A DNA stretch of 63,528 nt, taken from NCBI GenBank assembly GCA_020048985.1, contig JAIFLR010000012.1, positions 1-63,528 of the forward strand, written 5' to 3'. The position numbers and the translations under genes were made by a program. This stretch comes from Halobacteriovorax sp. Its GTDB lineage: Bacteria; Bdellovibrionota; Bacteriovoracia; Bacteriovoracales; Bacteriovoracaceae. Under the pieces are notes generated by a model. It did not search any database and was not told the origin of the DNA. It worked only from the letters and a program-made list of their open reading frames with translations. Numbering within the stretch: the stretch's first letter is position 1; each line of letters begins with the position of its first letter. Positions 40,027 to 49,867 of the stretch are shown here, in pieces.

Positions 40027-42765
40027 TTAACTTACAATGAGGCGCAGAGAATCAAGTGAGAGTTCAGCTTTATCCATCGCTTTCAGCATGTTGTCTCGAT
40101 TAAATTTAAGCATCAGAATCTCAGTGGCAGAAACTGTTGGATTCACTTTTCTAAGGGCCTCCAAACGCTCAATTTCTCCATTCATGGTTTTGAGCATATC
40201 ATCGCGAAATTTCTCTTTATATTGTTTGGCCCGAGCCAGACACATTTCTTTGCCCTTTTTAATACACTCCTTCAGAAAGTCCTTAGGCAGCTCTTTCATC
40301 TGGGCGCGTCTTTCAGAGTCAATGGTTCCCGTGTTCTCATCAATAAACTTTTTAGGAAGTTTTTGTGTGAGGTCTGCGAATTGAGAGTTAAGCAAGACTC
40401 TGAGGGGAGTCGGTGGGAAATACTTCTGAAGCTGTAATTTCTTATCTGCGATACAACTCAATAAAAAGTAGCCCTCAAATAAAAAACTCTCCTTAGATGA
40501 AGTCGTCCATGAGGCAATCGTCACGTTCCCCATTTCCTTTGAAGAAATGTAGTCCATAATCCCCACGACCATAGGATGATCCCAACTTAAAAAAGTGATG
40601 TCCTCACGTTTAAGTGCATTTTCTCTCTTAAAAGTGATCGTCATCCCCTCGTTATCAAGACCAGGAAAGTGGGGAATATACATGTTGTCACTAGGTCTAA
40701 TAAAGAAGGTGAAGGGATCATTCATGTCTTCAGTGTCTACACCAAGCTGATTAAAAATATTAAGCATGAAGTCTTTAAGATCGTTGGAGTCATCTTGAGC
40801 TTTAAGTTCTGCCACGAAGGCCATCGCCTTTGAGTGATTGAAAGAATTGAATTCAATCAGCTGATCTTGCCCTTCTTCTAATTTTTTTTCAATTTCCTGA
40901 TGAAGTTCTTGAGTCGTTTTCAAAAACTTTGCGAACTCTTTTTCTGGAAAATCTCCGGCTTCAGCGGAATCAAGCAAAGCCTTCAGCTCTTCTCGTATAG
41001 TTGCGTAGAGTTCAGTACCTCCACGAGGAGAAGATTCAAAGGCATTAAATCCTTCGTGATACCATCTCATTAAAAGCTCATCACTGGATTTTTCAACATA
41101 CGGAACATGAATCTGGATATCATTCTTTTGCCCAATACGGTCCAGACGACCAATCCTCTGCTCCAAGAGATCGGGCAGTTTAGGGAGATCAAAAAGAATG
41201 AGATGTTTGGCGAATTCAAAGTTTCTTCCCTCAGATCCAATCTCAGTTGAAAGAAGGATGTCCGCTCCGCCAGGCTCAGCAAAATAGGCGGCCTGACGAT
41301 CTCGGTTCATAAGGTTCATGCCTGAATGAAAGAAAGCGACTTTTGCCGTGGTTTTATCTTTAAGAACTTTTTCCAGCTCGACCACGAGGTCCTTATCATG
41401 ACAGATAAGCAGAGTTTTATCGGCTTTATTGGCCTCAACAAATTCGGCCAGCCATCCTGATTTTAATTCAAAAAGTTTTTTGTCCGGGTTTTTAGTTTTA
41501 CCTAATTTCACCGGATAATGATGGAGAACTCTTTTCGGGAAGAATTCCTGAAACGTTGCCATGGTTTTGCGAGTATTTCGGAAATAGATCCGACCTGTTC
41601 CATGTCGATCAACCAGCATCTGCAGGGCCTTCTCTTTATCCAGCCCTTCAGCTTCCACACCCAGTTTCTCTTTGAGTGATTTTTTATCTGCAGCAGTGAG
41701 TGCCTTGCCTGAAATTAATTTATTGGCCAGATCAGAGACGGGTTTATACCCCATGGTCTCTTCTATGAACTGGTTAAAGTCATGAAATCGATTCGAATCT
41801 AAAAGGTGTAGTCTGGCGTAGTGACCCGCAAGACCCAAAATTTCCGGGGTTCCTGAAAGAAGAAGAACTCCGGGAGTGTCTTTGGCCAAGGCTGCCACGA
41901 AATCATATTCTTTGGATGAGTTATCTGGTGCCCAACGCAGTTGGTGGGCTTCATCGACAATAAGCAAATCCCATTTGGAATCCATCGCCTGTTCCATCAG
42001 CCAGTCTTCTTTCATGAGATATCTGGTAGAGGCAACAAACAGTTGTCCGTCCTCAAAAGGTTGATCGCCTTTTTCAATTCCAGATTCATGGTTGATAGTC
42101 TTAAACGTTAACTGAAACTTACGGAGCATCTCTACAAACCACTGGTAAACCAACGAATCAGGCACCAGAATCAGCGCTCTCTCGACTCTTCCTGTGAGAA
42201 TCAAATGATGCAAAATAAGACCTGCTTCAATGGTTTTACCTAAACCAACTTCATCAGCAAGCAGAACTCTCGGCCGGCTTCTTTTACTGATCTCACTCGC
42301 CACATACATCTGGTGAGGAATAAGATTCACTTTGGGGCCCGTGAATCCACGGGTTGAAGAAATGAATAATTTTCTTTGATGAAGAAGAGTTTCGTAGCGC
42401 ATTTTAAAAAAATCGCTGGTATCAATATTCCCGGCAAAGAGTCTTTCCTCAGGTTTAGAGAAGGAAAGAGTATCGGCAAGTTGAGTCTCCGAAAGAGTTT
42501 TTCCATCCCCAACGTAGGTGACAAGGCCAGCGGCTTCAGAAAGTGATTCAACAATAAATGTCTCTCCGTTTTGACCTTTAACTTCATCCCCTTGAACAAA
42601 ACGAATTCTTCTTAAAGGGGCGGTAGAGGCACCATACTTACGGTCAACTTTTGCGGCAGGGAAAAAACAGGTGACTGTCTTTCCCTCTACTTCAACAATG
42701 ACTCCTAAACCCAATTCAGGCTCAGATTCCGATATCCAGCGTTGGCCAATGATGAACTGCTTCAT
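40027..42765 (-). CDS. rapA: RNA polymerase-associated RapA-like helicase
   Basis: A 912-residue SWI2/SNF2-family protein. RapA binds RNA polymerase and recycles it after transcription. The N-terminal part has tandem Tudor-like strands (FIIGQRWISESEPELGLGVIVEVEG). The helicase part has LLADEVGLGKTIEAG (Walker A), VDEAHQLRW (DEAH), LLLSGTPE (motif III), and the C-terminal LSTEIGSEGRNFEFAKHLILFDLP and QRIGRLDRIGQ. The ATG at 42765 has GGAGGGGAG immediately upstream; the frame to 42816 is longer but without support. It is divergent from the TlpA-like gene. Confidence 0.92.
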   Translation of the reverse strand: MKQFIIGQRWISESEPELGLGVIVEVEGKTVTCFFPAAKVDRKYGASTAPLRRIRFVQGDEVKGQNGETFIVESLSEAAGLVTYVGDGKTLSETQLADTLSFSKPEERLFAGNIDTSDFFKMRYETLLHQRKLFISSTRGFTGPKVNLIPHQMYVASEISKRSRPRVLLADEVGLGKTIEAGLILHHLILTGRVERALILVPDSLVYQWFVEMLRKFQLTFKTINHESGIEKGDQPFEDGQLFVASTRYLMKEDWLMEQAMDSKWDLLIVDEAHQLRWAPDNSSKEYDFVAALAKDTPGVLLLSGTPEILGLAGHYARLHLLDSNRFHDFNQFIEETMGYKPVSDLANKLISGKALTAADKKSLKEKLGVEAEGLDKEKALQMLVDRHGTGRIYFRNTRKTMATFQEFFPKRVLHHYPVKLGKTKNPDKKLFELKSGWLAEFVEANKADKTLLICHDKDLVVELEKVLKDKTTAKVAFFHSGMNLMNRDRQAAYFAEPGGADILLSTEIGSEGRNFEFAKHLILFDLPKLPDLLEQRIGRLDRIGQKNDIQIHVPYVEKSSDELLMRWYHEGFNAFESSPRGGTELYATIREELKALLDSAEAGDFPEKEFAKFLKTTQELHQEIEKKLEEGQDQLIEFNSFNHSKAMAFVAELKAQDDSNDLKDFMLNIFNQLGVDTEDMNDPFTFFIRPSDNMYIPHFPGLDNEGMTITFKRENALKREDITFLSWDHPMVVGIMDYISSKEMGNVTIASWTTSSKESFLFEGYFLLSCIADKKLQLQKYFPPTPLRVLLNSQFADLTQKLPKKFIDENTGTIDSERRAQMKELPKDFLKECIKKGKEMCLARAKQYKEKFRDDMLKTMNGEIERLEALRKVNPTVSATEILMLKFNRDNMLKAMDKAELSLDSLRLIVS

Positions 42766-42839
42766 CTCCCCTCCAGGCAGTGACAAATCCACAAGTTTGA
42801 ACCAAGATATTAGCAAATGCTACTTAGGGGTAAAAGCTT

Positions 42840-44042
42840 ATGATGAAAAAATCTTTGATTGTTTTGAGTTTAATGCTCATATCCATAAACATAATAGCTT
42901 CAACTGACGAAATAAGCACCGGGCCATGGAGATTTGTCCTCCAAACCAACAATGCGGACATCCCATTCCTAATCGATTTTAAATACAAGGGCGAGAAGCT
43001 GGTGGGTGTTCTTCATAATGGGAAGGAAGCGATCAACCTTAAAGACATCACATTTGTTAAAGGCGAAATTTCGATTCCGCTTCAAAACTATGAACTTTCC
43101 CTGCAATTAACCCCAAAAGACAAAGATACGCTCGTCGGCAACTTAGTAAGACATAACAAGAATCCCATCGTAAAAACTCCCGTTATTGGCGTTCATGGCA
43201 TTAAGGAGCGATTCACTGCTCTCAAGGAAGCTCCTACTGTTGATATCACTGGCAAGTGGGCACTGGAGATGAAAGATGAAAAAGATCAGACGACTCCGGG
43301 AATAGGGATCTTTGCTCAAAAAGATGGGCGTTTCACTGGAAGCATTCTGACTCAGACTGGTGATTACCGCTACCTTGAGGGATATGTCTCCGCCAATAAT
43401 TTTGAAGCCGCTAGCTTCGATGGGGTTTATAACTACGTCTTTAAGGGAAATTTAAAAGACGGCAAAATGCAAGCTGCTCTTCTTTCAAACTCCACCACAC
43501 AAATTACTGGGCAACTAGACGCGAAGGCAGAATTACCCGACGCCTATAAGCAAACTGGAATTAAAGAGCTCAAATTTATATTTCCAGATCTTAAAGGTCA
43601 GAGCGTAACTCTGAATCATCCTAAATTTAAAAATAAACCGGTTATCGTACAAATTTATGGTTCATGGTGCCCAAATTGTATCGATGAGATGAACTACCTC
43701 ATCCCTTGGTATAATAAGAATAACAAACGTGGCATTGAAATCGTGGCCCTGGCGTTTGAGCGAAGTTTGAGTATTGAAGAAGCGACTAGACAACTTCTAA
43801 AAGTTCAGAAAAAACTCAACGTTCCCTACGTCATCCTTCAAGCGGGGTCTACCGCTGAAGATAAGCCCTCAGATAAACTCCCCGGGCTCACGAATTTCAT
43901 TTCATTTCCGACAACAATTTTTCTGAACAAAAAGCACGAAGTTGTTAAAGTTCATGCGGGATTTAACGGCCCTAGTACCGGAGAATATTTTGAAAAATGG
44001 AAAGTTGAATTTAATCAAACCATAGACGCTCTGGTAAAATAA
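42840..44042 (+). CDS. Secreted TlpA-like thioredoxin-fold protein
   Basis: A 400-residue exported protein with an N-terminal signal (to about residue 21). The first two-thirds look beta-rich (a repeated ITGKWALEM/GITGQLD-type pattern) and may be a substrate or envelope-binding region. The C-terminal third is a TlpA/ResA-type thioredoxin fold with WCPNC as active site. It would reduce disulfides or cytochrome thiols in the periplasm, or serve as an oxidoreductase domain for the bound partner. It overlaps no gene; the DUF486 gene begins 1 base after the stop. Confidence 0.85.
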   Translation: MMKKSLIVLSLMLISINIIASTDEISTGPWRFVLQTNNADIPFLIDFKYKGEKLVGVLHNGKEAINLKDITFVKGEISIPLQNYELSLQLTPKDKDTLVGNLVRHNKNPIVKTPVIGVHGIKERFTALKEAPTVDITGKWALEMKDEKDQTTPGIGIFAQKDGRFTGSILTQTGDYRYLEGYVSANNFEAASFDGVYNYVFKGNLKDGKMQAALLSNSTTQITGQLDAKAELPDAYKQTGIKELKFIFPDLKGQSVTLNHPKFKNKPVIVQIYGSWCPNCIDEMNYLIPWYNKNNKRGIEIVALAFERSLSIEEATRQLLKVQKKLNVPYVILQAGSTAEDKPSDKLPGLTNFISFPTTIFLNKKHEVVKVHAGFNGPSTGEYFEKWKVEFNQTIDALVK

Positions 44043-44043
44043 A

Positions 44044-44376
44044 ATGTTTAAAACGGTGGGCCTTCTACTATTATCCAATATTTTCATGACCTACGCGTGG
44101 TATGGGCACTTAAAAACGCTGGCCGGTAAACCCATCTGGATAGCCATTGGTGTCAGTTGGGCAGTTGCTTTTTTTGAGTATTGTTTTCAGGTTCCGGCAA
44201 ATCGAATTGGATTTACTCATTTCACGCTACCACAGCTCAAGATCATACAAGAAGTCATCACCATGTCGGTATTCTGTGTGTTTGCCGTGTACTTCATGAA
44301 AGTTCCACTGAATCGAAATTTTTTCTACGCGTCTCTATGCTTGGTAGGCGCAGTGTATTTTATTTTTAGAAAATAA
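44044..44376 (+). CDS. DUF486 (DMT-superfamily) membrane protein
   Basis: A 110-residue protein with four membrane helices. It carries the family segments LSNIFMTYAWYGHLK, FFEYCFQVPANRIG and QLKIIQEVITMSVFCVFAVYF. DUF486 belongs to the small multidrug-type (DMT) group, but its cargo is not known. It follows the TlpA-like gene with one base of spacing and is probably cotranscribed with it. It ends 2 bases from the convergent DUF2231 gene. Confidence 0.9.
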   Translation: MFKTVGLLLLSNIFMTYAWYGHLKTLAGKPIWIAIGVSWAVAFFEYCFQVPANRIGFTHFTLPQLKIIQEVITMSVFCVFAVYFMKVPLNRNFFYASLCLVGAVYFIFRK

Positions 44377-44378
44377 AA

Positions 44379-45002
44379 TTAGTCTTCCTGCTTGGATTCA
44401 TCATCCTCGGCTTCATCGGCTTCATCTGACTGACCGTAGTCGTTTTCATCGGTCTTGAGACTCTCATTTTCATCAACAGGCAATGGAGATTCAGAAGTGT
44501 TCATCCCTGGAGTTGGCAGGAGCCCCTCGGAAGCTGAATCGTCGCCAGAGTTTTGCGCGTAGGCCCTGGCAGCACCATGGACATAGACCAGCTCCCCACC
44601 TGAACTCCCAGTGTTGTAGACCAGATAACATGAGAGAAGACTTACAAGACAAACGACAAGTTGAGCCAAAAATTGAATTTGAGATTTAAGAAAAAATGCT
44701 GCAATTGATAAAACAAGAGCAATCACTGTAGAGCCAACAAAAATTTCTGCCGCTTCTTCATGCTCGTGAATCAATTTTTTATCTAATACTTTCTCCACCG
44801 AATGTTCTTCGTCTTCACCTGTTTCAAGCGCCAAATACCCAGTCGCTGTTGTAGCAATTTGCAGGCCGATTATAATGAGCCACGTCTTATGTGACATCTT
44901 GTTCGTCTTAATCATGAAAGCGAAGACTAAAATAAGTAGAGGGACGATAAAAGTCAGAGCGATAGGAAAATGTACGATAATTGGATGAAATGGAACTTGC
45001 AT
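44379..45002 (-). CDS. DUF2231-family membrane protein with acidic tail
   Basis: A 207-residue membrane protein with four helices. It begins with FHPIIVHFPIALTFIVP, the DUF2231 signature whose His residues may bind haem or metal. Later come LALETGEDEEHSVE and an EHEEAAE segment, which include further conserved acidic/His residues. The last 60 residues are very rich in Asp and Glu and likely unstructured. DUF2231 members occur beside cytochromes and gas-related genes, but nothing of this kind is adjacent. Confidence 0.8.
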   Translation of the reverse strand: MQVPFHPIIVHFPIALTFIVPLLILVFAFMIKTNKMSHKTWLIIIGLQIATTATGYLALETGEDEEHSVEKVLDKKLIHEHEEAAEIFVGSTVIALVLSIAAFFLKSQIQFLAQLVVCLVSLLSCYLVYNTGSSGGELVYVHGAARAYAQNSGDDSASEGLLPTPGMNTSESPLPVDENESLKTDENDYGQSDEADEAEDDESKQED

Positions 45003-45318
45003 GTGCCCCTACTGAAAAGATTTGTTCAATTATAAGTAACGCCGAAACCTTATGCAATCTGCTTATAAAGTAAGTTTTTGCATGCTGTTGAAAAATTTCG
45101 AAGTGTCAAAAAAACGTCATTTTTCGTTTTTCAAAGAAAAAATTGTCTCCTATGTACTCGGGATCTAATTCTTGCCTTACATCCTCTCTCAATTCTGAAA
45201 GCAAATGTTAGATAAAACAGGATCTTACCGCTGTAAAAAAGTTGGCAATCAAATTCGAGACTGTTTTAATTTTCAGAACACATTTACACACACCCACCTG
45301 TAACAAGGAGAACTAAGG
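45003..45318. other. 316-base intergenic region upstream of dksA
   Basis: No gene is seen. The region is AT-rich and holds a plausible promoter near 45242-45270, plus the start region of the DUF2231 gene on the opposite strand. CGTCATTTTTCG is a loose inverted repeat only. A small RNA cannot be excluded. Confidence 0.5.
45242..45270 (+). promoter_or_regulatory. Sigma-70-type promoter of dksA
   Basis: TTGGCA (45242-45247) and TTTAAT (45265-45270), 17 bases apart, about 50 bases before the dksA start. AAGGAG precedes that start. Confidence 0.5.
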
Positions 45319-45762
45319 ATGTCAGTTCGACTAAACAGTCATTTGTCAGATAAGCAGCTTCATGCTCTTAAGGACAAACTTTTAGCTGAAGCAGAGCGTA
45401 TCAGAACCAATTTCCAACTCAAAAAAAATGAGTACGAGAATAGTTCTGCCACCGGCGCCAAAGATGAAGTCGATTCGGCCAACGACAATATTTTGCTCGC
45501 TGCCGATATGCGCTTCTCTAACCGCGAAAGTCTTTACTACAAAAAAATTACTAAAACTTTAAGTAAGATTGAAACTGAACAATATGGCATGTGCGATGAG
45601 TGTGGGGATCCAATTACCTACACAAGATTGATCGCTCGCCCTACTTCAGAGATGTGCATACTTTGCAAGGAAGAGTCTGAGAGAGAAGAATCTCAAAACT
45701 TTTTTGAACGTCGCTCAAAATCTCTTGGCCGCGAAATGAGTGTCAGCGCTGGAACACATTAA
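45319..45762 (+). CDS. dksA: DksA/TraR-family RNA polymerase-binding protein
   Basis: DksA binds the secondary channel of RNA polymerase and, with ppGpp, tunes promoters in stringent response. The 147-residue protein has a coiled-coil with the tip motif DxxDxA (D49, D52, A54), and a C-terminal zinc finger with C92, C95, C113 and C116. AAGGAG lies upstream of the ATG. It is near rapA and greB, giving three RNA-polymerase-binding factors within 12 kb. It is followed directly by a YciO/TsaC-like gene (3 bases). Confidence 0.93.
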   Translation: MSVRLNSHLSDKQLHALKDKLLAEAERIRTNFQLKKNEYENSSATGAKDEVDSANDNILLAADMRFSNRESLYYKKITKTLSKIETEQYGMCDECGDPITYTRLIARPTSEMCILCKEESEREESQNFFERRSKSLGREMSVSAGTH

Positions 45763-45765
45763 AAA

Positions 45766-46401
45766 ATGATCGAATACGTCGTCGAACATAATCCAGACGA
45801 CCGCACATTAAAGAAAGCCTCCCAAATCTTACGAAATGGGGGGCTTATTTGTTTTCCCACAGAAACCAACTGGGTCGTCGTAGCTGATCCCTTCAATAAA
45901 GATGGTGTCGATAAGCTTTACCGCCTTCGCCACGTGGACGATACCAAACACTTTACAGTTCTCTGTGAAAGCTTTCACATGGCCCAAGAAGTCTCACACA
46001 TAGACGACTCCGCCTTCAGACTGTTAAAAAAAATTGTTCCCGGTCACTACACATTCATTTTTGAAGCCAAAAAGAAAATTACAAAATACTTAAAAGCCTC
46101 GAGAACCGACAAAGAAGTTGGAATAAGATTCCCACCGGTCAATCTGTGCCGCCATTTTCTAGCGATACACGGTGAGGTAGTTATTTCGTCTCACCTCACT
46201 CACGAAATGCTGGGGCTAGAAGAAGATGGAATTCCCCTTTATGGGGCGCTGATTGATGACTCCTGCGGCAACAAAATTGATCTTGTTCTAGATCCGGGAG
46301 AATATGAGTTTATTGGTAACTCAACCACAATCGTGGATTTTACCAGTGGCGCCCCCGAAGTCATTCGCGAAGGCGCAGGCCCTACCAACTTCTTTAAGTA
46401 A
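45766..46401 (+). CDS. YciO/TsaC (Sua5/YrdC)-family protein
   Basis: A 211-residue protein of the YrdC fold. Conserved parts are GGLICFPTETNWVVVADP (the ATP/threonine loop) and KLYRLRHVDDTKHFTVLC, with Arg-Phe-Pro in VGIRFPPVN and the end GNSTTIVDFTSG. TsaC makes threonylcarbamoyl-AMP for the t6A37 tRNA modification. YciO is a paralogue with related activity. The KHF and RFP details and the short length favour YciO. It is placed 3 bases after dksA and abuts the convergent gene. Confidence 0.88.
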   Translation: MIEYVVEHNPDDRTLKKASQILRNGGLICFPTETNWVVVADPFNKDGVDKLYRLRHVDDTKHFTVLCESFHMAQEVSHIDDSAFRLLKKIVPGHYTFIFEAKKKITKYLKASRTDKEVGIRFPPVNLCRHFLAIHGEVVISSHLTHEMLGLEEDGIPLYGALIDDSCGNKIDLVLDPGEYEFIGNSTTIVDFTSGAPEVIREGAGPTNFFK

Positions 46402-48168
46402 TCACTTTGCCAGAGGCGGGAATTGAAACGCAGGGCACGTCTTTCTAATCAAAGCATAAAGCTCTTCATCTTTTTGAAACTTTAGTCTCGTGCAAGACCA
46501 CTCACTGGAAAGATATCCTTCCTGACCATGAGGGATATAAGACCCGTAGTCATATTGCCAGATATCCTCTGATTTAAGCTTACAAACTTGCTGTTTACCG
46601 TTCACGATAGCCTTAACAGGAACAAGATTCCCAGGCTTTCTTTCGTCGTTATTATAAGTCACTTTGGATTCGATAAATAAACCTTCACCTTGATAAGTAA
46701 AATCCGTATCAGGAAAAGTTCGTTTATTAGTTGGCCGCACTTCCACTTGGTTTTTGGCAGGAATTTCTTTGGCCGCGCCTGAAACCACCCGACCACTCTT
46801 ACTGTCGACAATAATTTCCTCTCCAGTTGTGAGCTTCATGATTAGCTTGTCATCTCTTTTCTTAACCGAAGGAACATTCTTTCGAGGAAAAAACGTGAGC
46901 TGGGTCATTCTCAGATCAGTCGAGATAAATCTTTCTTTTAACTTTTTATTTTCAAATTCCTCGCGTACAGGCATATCAACAATTTCAAATACGCTTTCTT
47001 TGCCTCTGCCCTCAAATGAGTCAGAGTAACTTCTTTTTGGGTACATTGCTTCCATTTCTTCACTAGGGTACTCCACGCCTTCTTCAACATATGAGTAAGA
47101 CTTCCCCATCCTATCAGCGTCAATTCCATAACCACCTACAACACGATGCTCTTTATCTTCACCATTTTGCTGATAGGTAATATCAAGCGAAACTCCATTA
47201 TCATAATCGGAGAAAGCGCTTTGTGAATATTTCTGTCTCTGAGTTCCTTTTTGATTTCCGGAACAGTAATCTTTTTCAGTAACGCGATTTTGATCAATCA
47301 CCTCTGAGGCTTCGTAAGGGGCCAGGACTTCATCGAGGAGCTGAGTGTTTTTCATTTGTTCACATTTGTCACACTTGACCTTGCTGTTAACTTCCTCAGA
47401 GATGTTAACCACATCATCAACTTTGTTCACGGTCGTGATAAGTTTTTCCTTCAAGATCACATCTTCAACGGCTTTCCCCTGGTCAAGCACCTGTACATTT
47501 TTTGTCTTCGCAATTATTTTTTCAGTTTTGTTCTCTCTAACTGCTGCGACTTTCTTTTTTAAATTCCCACACATGGGTGTCTTAGACTGAAAGGATCCAA
47601 CCTCACAAATGTCATGCACCAGTGCAAACATTTCATCGGCAACAGGACTCATCGATTCACTTGAGAGATCTTTCGCCAAATCCGCCACAACCTTTCCACT
47701 GGCCTGAAACTTCTTCTCACATTGGGAAAAAGCACTATTCTTTTGTTCCTTAGTCTTAGTCTCGATACATAACCCCACTCCAAACAAAACAGGCTGACAA
47801 AGCAGCTGGCCCTCACCACAGCTCTTAGAAAGAGCTTGGTAAGCGGGATTGGATTTTAATGGAGAGCTACAAAAAGTTTTCTTTTTGCCTTGAGTAGTGA
47901 CCGTTTTCTTCTGGCTGGGCCAGCCGGCGTAAAAACAATCATATTTGCCAGCAGCATACGCTTCAGTGATAAAAGAAAAACGGGCCGAAGAAGTCAAAGC
48001 TTCCATATCATTCTCATTTTTGAGAACTTCTTTCACAAACTCTTTATAAATTGTGAGCATCTCGACTTTTTGTTTTGGATTGAGTTTTTGATATTCCTGA
48101 AAAGTCAGAAAATTTCCTGCCAAAGCAAATGTGGGAAATGCTAGAATGAGTAGAGCAATAAATTTCAT
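46402..48168 (-). CDS. Large secreted protein of unknown function
   Basis: A 588-residue protein from the ATG at 48168, with GGCGGA upstream; the frame to 48219 is longer but overlaps the divergent gene. A signal peptide runs MKFIALLILAFPTFALAG. The N-terminal third contains many Cys (YDCFYAGW, TFCSSPL, LLCQPVLFGVGLC) that probably pair in disulfides, followed by helical and charged repeats. The C-terminal third is beta-rich, with polar repeats and a final SEDIWQYDYGSYIPHG. No known domain. Likely an exported, disulfide-rich envelope or secreted factor; function not assigned. Confidence 0.65.
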   Translation of the reverse strand: MKFIALLILAFPTFALAGNFLTFQEYQKLNPKQKVEMLTIYKEFVKEVLKNENDMEALTSSARFSFITEAYAAGKYDCFYAGWPSQKKTVTTQGKKKTFCSSPLKSNPAYQALSKSCGEGQLLCQPVLFGVGLCIETKTKEQKNSAFSQCEKKFQASGKVVADLAKDLSSESMSPVADEMFALVHDICEVGSFQSKTPMCGNLKKKVAAVRENKTEKIIAKTKNVQVLDQGKAVEDVILKEKLITTVNKVDDVVNISEEVNSKVKCDKCEQMKNTQLLDEVLAPYEASEVIDQNRVTEKDYCSGNQKGTQRQKYSQSAFSDYDNGVSLDITYQQNGEDKEHRVVGGYGIDADRMGKSYSYVEEGVEYPSEEMEAMYPKRSYSDSFEGRGKESVFEIVDMPVREEFENKKLKERFISTDLRMTQLTFFPRKNVPSVKKRDDKLIMKLTTGEEIIVDSKSGRVVSGAAKEIPAKNQVEVRPTNKRTFPDTDFTYQGEGLFIESKVTYNNDERKPGNLVPVKAIVNGKQQVCKLKSEDIWQYDYGSYIPHGQEGYLSSEWSCTRLKFQKDEELYALIRKTCPAFQFPPLAK

Positions 48169-48218
48169 GCTGTCCGCCTTTGGAAGCTTATCGGCTCGCC
48201 AGCGGGACAAGATAAACA

Positions 48219-48797
48219 ATGGATTACCTGAGTATTATGCTAAGAACTTTTGCCTTTTGTCTGCTTCCTGCCTGTGCCCTCTTTATCGGGGACTTAGGCC
48301 ATATTTTCTCGGGGATGGCGATCTATCCCGGAGATCAAGGACCGCGCCTGGGTGCTGTTCCTCTTTGGGTTTTCATAGAGTTCTTTCTGGCCTCTCTGAT
48401 CTTAGTATCCACCTACTCTTTCAAGGCTAAAATACTAAAATTCAAGGATCCTAATCCTAAACTGTCTTTCGTTTTATTAAATCTACTTTGGACGCTCTTC
48501 ATTTATCTTGGAACTTCTCTTTCAGAAAATTATCTGTACCCGAAATTCATTATGCTGGCCTTAATGGTCTTGGCCCAGCTCTTTTATTTAAAGATGAATG
48601 ATCTTCCCTCAATGGCCGATATTATTTTAGTCATGACCGGTGGTTGGGCGACTGAATACATTCTGGGCCAGACTCAAATTTTTGTTTATCTACCTAATCC
48701 ATCAATCATCTCCACTCTGCCCGCATGGCTTCCTTTGATCTATGCCAGTGCCGCCATGTCAGCAAGAGTGGGCGGAAAATACCTAACGAAGATCTAA
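48219..48797 (+). CDS. Polytopic membrane protein of unknown function
   Basis: A 192-residue protein with five or six hydrophobic helices. It has a hydrophilic stretch with DPNPKL and a C-terminal SARVGGKYLTKI tail. Segments such as LFIGDLGHIFSGMAIYPGDQGP hint at a conserved loop, but I recognise no family. GGGAC upstream is a weak ribosome-binding site. Its end directly abuts the convergent glutaminase-like gene. A transporter or enzyme role cannot be claimed. Confidence 0.65.
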   Translation: MDYLSIMLRTFAFCLLPACALFIGDLGHIFSGMAIYPGDQGPRLGAVPLWVFIEFFLASLILVSTYSFKAKILKFKDPNPKLSFVLLNLLWTLFIYLGTSLSENYLYPKFIMLALMVLAQLFYLKMNDLPSMADIILVMTGGWATEYILGQTQIFVYLPNPSIISTLPAWLPLIYASAAMSARVGGKYLTKI

Positions 48798-49622
48798 TCA
48801 ACGTCCTATAGCGAATGCATCCTGATAAGCGCGGTCCATGTCCTTCTGGAGGAATTGGTCTCTTTCAATTCCCATCAGGTCACGTCTTTCAATATCACGA
48901 GGAATGAGAAAATACATGCTGACGGGAAGGAGATAACAATCTTCATTTTGTTGGTACTCATGATATCTCGCGAAGGTATTAATCATTCGGCATGTGCGCT
49001 TACTTTGAATAAAGATATCAGTCCACGCCTTGGTGAGCGCCGGTCCCTTAGCGTAACGACGATCAAGGGTTCTCATTGTATTTCCAACATAAGTCATAGG
49101 TGTGACATGAAACCACCAATGAAAATTATAAGTTCGTATGTAACGATTGGTGAAAAAGAGAAAGAGTTTCATTGAATTCAAACCCGAGCGCTTAAACTCC
49201 TCATAGGCCCAAACATGGGCGCGATTGAAACACTGCCCGTCTTGAGTATAACCTCGCCTCATTTTATTGAGGACACTAAGCGCAGAGTTATAATCTTTCA
49301 AGATAGATGGTTTATATGGAGGAAGACTTCGGACCCCTTCTTCATCATCCTCACTTATTCCAGTGCTCTGAGCAGAAATGATATAATATTTTTCATCCAG
49401 GACAATCTCAATATTCAAATCAGCCTTGCGGCCTATATCCAAAGCCCTTACCAGATCTCTATCTCTATAATCAATAAATCCAACCCTCCCATTATCAAAT
49501 TTAACGATGTGAAACTGTTTCACTTGTCCATAATCAATCGAATGAATCCTTGATGTGAATGTTACCGCCATTGCCGTTTGAAAAATGGTCAAAAGAAAGA
49601 AGAACAGAGCAAAATATTTCAT
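48798..49622 (-). CDS. Secreted protein-glutaminase-like enzyme, copy A
   Basis: A 274-residue protein from the ATG at 49622, with GGAGG four bases upstream (the longer frame to 49691 lacks this). A signal peptide runs to about residue 19. The C-terminal domain fits the protein-glutamine glutaminase (Gln_deamidase_2) pattern: C131 in GQCFNRAHVWAYEE, H172 in HWWFHV, and D187 in LDRRY, a Cys-His-Asp triad. This family deamidates protein glutamine side chains in secreted or periplasmic targets. It is a paralogue of the gene at 50336-51058. The target is unknown; the assignment rests on motif order. Confidence 0.7.
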   Translation of the reverse strand: MKYFALFFFLLTIFQTAMAVTFTSRIHSIDYGQVKQFHIVKFDNGRVGFIDYRDRDLVRALDIGRKADLNIEIVLDEKYYIISAQSTGISEDDEEGVRSLPPYKPSILKDYNSALSVLNKMRRGYTQDGQCFNRAHVWAYEEFKRSGLNSMKLFLFFTNRYIRTYNFHWWFHVTPMTYVGNTMRTLDRRYAKGPALTKAWTDIFIQSKRTCRMINTFARYHEYQQNEDCYLLPVSMYFLIPRDIERRDLMGIERDQFLQKDMDRAYQDAFAIGR

Positions 49623-49867
49623 GCATCCTCCCTTACGAATTTTTAGAACAATAACTGTTAAAGTTTTATAATTAAAGTTTGACTGCTTCATATCTTTTCT
49701 TGCAGCTGCTTTGTCATGTGCGCTTCGGCAGGAGCAACGACGTTATGGTGATTTAAAGGGCCTTGTGGTTATTATCTTTTTTGTGGATAAAGATTGCTCT
49801 CATTGTATTTACAGTTTTTTTTCATCAGTATTTACTGCCTCCAAGGAAATTTTCAAAGGAGTATATT

